The notes under the pieces were generated by a model. That model was not told where the DNA came from. It searched no databases and saw only the letters and a program-made list of their open reading frames with translations. Below, one piece after another: positions 59,977-64,000 of a DNA stretch of 64,000 bases. This DNA is from Anthopleura xanthogrammica (lineage: Eukaryota > Cnidaria > Anthozoa > Actiniaria > Actiniidae). Positions within the stretch are counted from its first letter, which is position 1; every line of letters starts with the position of its first letter. The position numbers and the translations under genes were made by a program. The stretch covers positions 1,488,001 through 1,552,000 of the forward strand of contig OZ025214.1 in assembly GCA_964019055.1 (NCBI GenBank), written 5' to 3'.

Positions 59977-62900
59977 TTAGATAATGGTAGACTTACCCTT
60001 TGGACACTTCGCCCAATGTTCTTGGGATAGGTGAATAACCTTAACAACCTTTTCTTCATCTTTCAAGGGTCTCCAAGGGTCTTCACTTATTTCAATACTC
60101 GACAACTTTTGGCGGAGTTTTTCCTTATAGTGGTGAAAGATGGCTTTATCTTGGGAAACTGAAGAAAAATTAATCTAGGGATAAATGGACGAAAAGGTAG
60201 CGTGACCAGTCACAGTTTTCCATACTTCAGTTTATTGGTCAAAAACCAAGCATTCAAAGCACACAAATTTGAATAATCCTTTGAAACTACCTTGCAGCCT
60301 CGATTGAATACTTTTTCTGTGACCAGTGAATTGATGTATGAAATATGGGGAATCATTATATTCTATATCAGTACTTCATTCCAGGAACTCCGCCAGGAAA
60401 GTGATAATCTCCCTCGTCCTTTTAATTGCTTGCATGCAACCGGGCAGTGGAGAAAACGTGCTCTTACACACTCAATTGTAGAAACCTTAAACTTTATGCA
60501 CACTAAAGAGCTAGGAGTATTTACTTACCAATTGGTCTTCGAGATTCTATAGCTTCCTTGATATCCTCCAAGTTACTACTGGTCATTTCCCTTTTGCAAA
60601 CTTCGTATAAAATCATCAAGGACACACGTTGCATTTCACTGTACATCTCGGTTCTCTCTTGATCACTGAAATTCGGCCTTCCCTTTGCCATAACTCTTGA
60701 TGCAAGAGCTGACACATCGCTTTCGAGATTCTTCATTACTCGCTTAAAGTTGATTCCTCTGTAATGTCCTCCTTGCTGAATACGTTCTCCGTCAATTAGA
60801 AGCTTACTTAGACAATTCATAAAATGAATTTGGTTTTCGCAAATGTCGAGATGGTCTCGGGTAATGTCACTTCTGTCGAGGCTTTTAGCGACAAGTTTAG
60901 TTTTATCTGGGAACTTCGTGCCGAATTGGTTTGACTGAATTTTCTTTTTCAGCTGAGCTTTAATTTGGGCGAGCTCTTTTTTGCCAGCAGATGTCTTTGC
61001 TTTGACCTTTTCTAAATCCTTCAAGGTGGCTTTGATGATACTACCATACCGTGCACAGGTTTTAATTGGTGCCTTGCATCTTGGACATCTGGAATGCAAA
61101 TTTAAAGTCAAAACCTTGGGTAACCATTCTTTAATGAATCAGTCCCCCCCCCCCCCGAAATGGTTTTAGAGGTATTTTAAATGAGGGAAGAGTGACCCTG
61201 GTACGGTGCTAGGGACAAGTATTTTGCAATCTTTCATAACATCAAGAACAAATTTGTCATTTGTCACGTCATTTGGTTTGCATTTCTTTTGGAAATGGCT
61301 GCAAGCCACTAGCTTATAGATTTCTCACCGTATGAACTGAAGATTCTTTGAAGAGGCATTAGCACTATCATCCACCCACTTGTCCATTGCGTTGACTTCA
61401 ATCACGTGACCGCATGGTTGAACCTCCACAAATCTTGCGCTCTGATTACCTTCGTTTCCGAAAAGATGGTGCGTCACTTCTTCCTTATCGCACTCTCGGC
61501 ATTTTTTCGGGCAGGGTTCGCCACACATGCCAATACAACGGTGACGACACTTCTTAAATGGCTTCCTCTTGCATGGCTTGTCACATCGCGGTCTGTCGCA
61601 GGGCTCGCTGCACAATTTTGTACACTTAAGATGTTGACATTTCCAATTACATGGCTTCGTACAAGGGATACAGGGCTCTCTACATTTTTTCTTGCAGATT
61701 CCGTGAGCGCATTTGTTGTCACACTTTTTTTGGCATGGTGGGCAATTCTTGGCGCACACGTCTGGACAACTGTGGCCACACAACAGTGTTTGGTCACACT
61801 TTACTTGGCAGGGCTTGTGAAGACGGCCAAACAAACACTGACTGCAATTTCCTACATTTAAAACACACATTACCAATATGGATATCAAGGAATTTAGCCA
61901 TAAAAAAACTATATCAAACTATAGAGAGTGTTTCCCCATTACAGGCAAGTTTTGTCCCTTTACGTTCATTTTTTTAATAGAAAAGGTTGAGCAGAGTTTT
62001 TCAAGAGAATGAAAGGTATACTGAAATGACCTTTACGAACCAATTAGGGATGTGTAAAAAAAAACAGTTTAAAAAATCAGTATAATCCTGAAAGGAATAC
62101 AGCAACAGTTAATACTCTAATTTCCGGCTTCAAATTAAAACTAAGAATAAGAAAATATAGCTTAAAAATCTTATGGTAATCAAGGTCATGGTCAAGGTAG
62201 TTATTAAGTATTAGTGGCTATTTCTAGCCTGCCAATTAAAGATACCTTTACACAAGTGGTTGCACTTCAATAAAGCCACATCGCAAGAAACTGTACATGA
62301 AAGATGGTCGTCTGGCTTCTTGTGACATTCGAGTTCTTTCTGATGACCACAGCCCAACTGCTTGTTAACGATGTGCTTACATTTCAAGCTACAGGGCATA
62401 GAGCACTTGTTTTGACAAGGATGACCGCATGGAACATTTTTGGAACATTGAGCCTGGCATTTAAATTCTTGAGGGGGCATGTGGCAGGGTACTTGTTGCT
62501 CATGGTTACATGAGGGTATCGTTTTCAATGTCAAAGCATTACAGGGCTTGCATTCTTGATGGCACAAGAGCTTACAGTCACGATGGCCTTTGTCACAAGA
62601 CCGTCCACATGGTGCCTGGCATTTAATAGTCACCGGATCTATGTGGCAGGGTACCTCTTGATAATGATCACAAAGAGGCATTTTCTTTTGTGTTAGAGAA
62701 TCACAAGGACCACACTTTTCATAGCACCGTTTTTTGCACTTATGGCCAAACTCGCAAGAGAGCTTACAAGGGGCTTCGCAGTTGACATCTCCAGGATCCA
62801 TATGACAAGGAACCTTTTGTACATGCTCACATGATGGTATTGTCTTCGAGACGAGAAAACCGCATGGCTTGCACTTTTCTTTGCAAAGCTGTTTACACTT

Positions 62901-63755
62901 GTGACCCTCCTGGCAAGTGCGCTCACACGGAGCCTTGCACCTGAATGTAGCTGGATCCCTGGAACAAGGCACTTCCTGGACATGTCTACAGAAAGGTATT
63001 TCTTTGGGTACGAGTACTCCACAGGGATCACATTCTTCAAAGCAACGCTGGTTGCACTTGTGACCTTCTTCGCAAGTGCGCTCACAAGGAGATAGGCAGT
63101 TGAATTTTGCTGGATCTAAGTGACAAGGCACTTCCTGGACATGTTTACAGGAAGGTATTTCTTTGGGTACGAGTACTTCACAAGGATCACATTCTTCAAA
63201 GCAACGCTGGTTGCACTTGTGACCTTCTTCGCAAGTGCGCTCACAAGGAGATAGGCAGTTGAATTTTGCTGGATCTATGTGACAAGGCACTTCCTGGACA
63301 TGTTTACAGGAAGGTATTTCTTTGGGTACGAGTACATCACAACGCTTGCACTTTTCAAAGCAACGCTGTTTACACTTGTGACCTTTTTTGCAAGTGCGCT
63401 CACAAGGAGATAGGCAGTTGATTTTTGCTGGATCTATGTGACAAGGCACTTCCTGGACATGTTTACAGGAAGGTATTTCTTTGGGTACGAGTACTTCACA
63501 GGGATCACATTCCTCATAGCAACGCTGTTTGCACTTGTGTTTCAGCTCACAAGTTTTCAGACATTTTTCGGTGCATTTGTATTCAGTGTGGTCTGTTGGA
63601 TGACAGTGCAATTTACAAACGTGTCCACACTCTAGCCTTGCTTTACATCGCTCCGAGCAGCCACCTTCTGGTGCTTTGCGGAAATCCTCGGGTTTTGAAG
63701 CATGAATGATTGTCTTTGGGTGATTCTGACACATGAGAGTCAAATAGAACCCAAC
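59977..63755 (-). CDS. ZNFX1: NFX1-type zinc-finger protein, ZNFX1-like, 3' part (partial)
   Basis: Visible exons, 5' to 3' on the - strand: 62246-63755, 61329-61851, 60529-61088 and 59997-60158. The first two carry a long series of NFX1-type fingers (C-x-C...G-H-x-C...C-x-x-C). The third finger exon ends with V-Q-P-C-G-H-V-I-E-V, as in ZNFX1, then R-C-P-R-C-K-A-P-I and a helical region (R-Y-G-S-I-I-K, L-K-D-L-E-K-V-K). The last exon ends H-W-A-K-C-P-K-G, the start of a RZ-type finger. In animals ZNFX1 couples an SF1 helicase to NFX1 fingers, in dsRNA sensing or small-RNA memory. The helicase should lie right of the window. If the final donor at 59995-59996 is not used, the frame stops at 59977 after K-S-T-I-I, truncating the RZ finger; no completing exon is seen. 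Confidence 0.9.
60217..60341. mobile_element. MITE, ATCGGTTCACTGG family, copy 5
   Basis: TTTTCCATACTTCAGTTTAT at the left and GTGACCAGTGAATTGATGTA at the right. It lies in the ZNFX1-type intron between 60159 and 60528; the left inner arm is shortened. Confidence 0.75.
62400..63560 (-). repeat. In-frame 159-bp repeats inside the ZNFX1-type exon
   Basis: About eight copies of a 53-residue unit (C-E-R-T-C-x-x-G-H-K-C...L-V-P-K-E-I-P-S-C-K-H-V...P-C-H-x-D-P). The first four units from the 5' side are almost identical in DNA, and the later ones are progressively diverged. The most similar pair spans about 63050-63370. Confidence 0.9.
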
Positions 63756-63837
63756 CTAAATAGAAACCATTTAAATGTAAAATATAAAAGTGAAATTTTA
63801 TACAAGACTTGAACAAATAAAATACAATTTTCTTATT

Positions 63838-64000
63838 ACAGTGCGAATCTAAAGACCTTGCACCCAGAAATAGTTCAGAAATATCTTATTGTTCGTTGAA
63901 GAATCTGAAACGACTCTCTAACTACAAGAAATTTATCTGACTACAAATCAGTCGAACTTCTTCCAGTTAGAAAGTTTCTTCAGATTGGTCAACAAACGAT
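63838..64000. mobile_element. MITE half, cut by the window edge
   Basis: ACAGTGCGAATCTAAAGACC then GCACCCAGAAATAGTTCAGAAATATC resembles the inverted ends of 26005-26193. Inner arms with AGTCGTTTC-like sequences follow. It lies in the intron upstream of the first visible ZNFX1-type exon. Confidence 0.55.

Noticed and set aside
61406..63709. Several + strand ORFs of 64-151 codons opposite the ZNFX1-type exons
   Set aside because: They are antisense shadows of cysteine-rich coding sequence with no independent evidence.

Overview
The window is nuclear DNA of a multicellular animal. It has intron-rich genes with canonical GT...AG junctions, animal-specific families, many short inverted-repeat transposons (MITEs), a tRNA-derived SINE and microsatellites. 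A secreted PAN/EGF/F5-8C protein next to a divergent Cys-loop receptor, together with the gene density and AT-rich introns, best fits an anthozoan cnidarian (sea anemone or coral). That is inference; the sequence does not name the species. Exon chains were built by hand from splice sites, reading phase and family similarity. All full-length chains keep one open frame.

Layout from left to right. (1) 1-1373, +: last two exons of a gene ending in an F5/8C (discoidin) domain. (2) 3429-7657, +: a complete tandem paralogue of it, with signal peptide, PAN/apple, EGF-like and F5/8C parts. Both genes carry a TGTGC array at the same intron position. (3) 9383-15491, +: a complete nine-exon Cys-loop receptor subunit with the PAR signature of anion channels. 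(4) 16506-21260, -: a 13-exon KLHDC2/KLHDC1-type kelch protein, a likely CUL2 ubiquitin-ligase substrate receptor. (5) 21641-36848, +: a 25-exon kinesin-5 (KIF11/Eg5), head to head with the kelch gene across about 380 bp. (6) 38526-46326 and 49424-56328, both -: tandem PX + SH3 scaffold genes (SH3PXD2/Tks, p47phox-like). The second copy is shortened and partly reworked. (7) 59977-63755, -: the 3' part of a ZNFX1-type gene with many NFX1-type zinc fingers; its 5' part, expected to hold the helicase, lies off the right edge.

The genes do not form one pathway. They are a cell-surface/secreted pair, a neurotransmitter-type receptor, a mitotic motor sharing a promoter region with a kelch adaptor, podosome/NADPH-oxidase-type scaffolds and an RNA-immunity-type zinc-finger protein.

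The most notable signals are recent, small-scale rearrangements. Exon edges are duplicated as non-functional ghost copies inside introns of both KIF11 and the second PX-SH3 gene. One MITE grew a long heptanucleotide array inside. An 870-bp foldback carries a second element nested at TTAA. The PX-SH3 segment duplicated and then lost part of one copy. The ZNFX1 exon holds nearly identical 159-bp zinc-finger repeats. I found no convincing wholly new molecular system.
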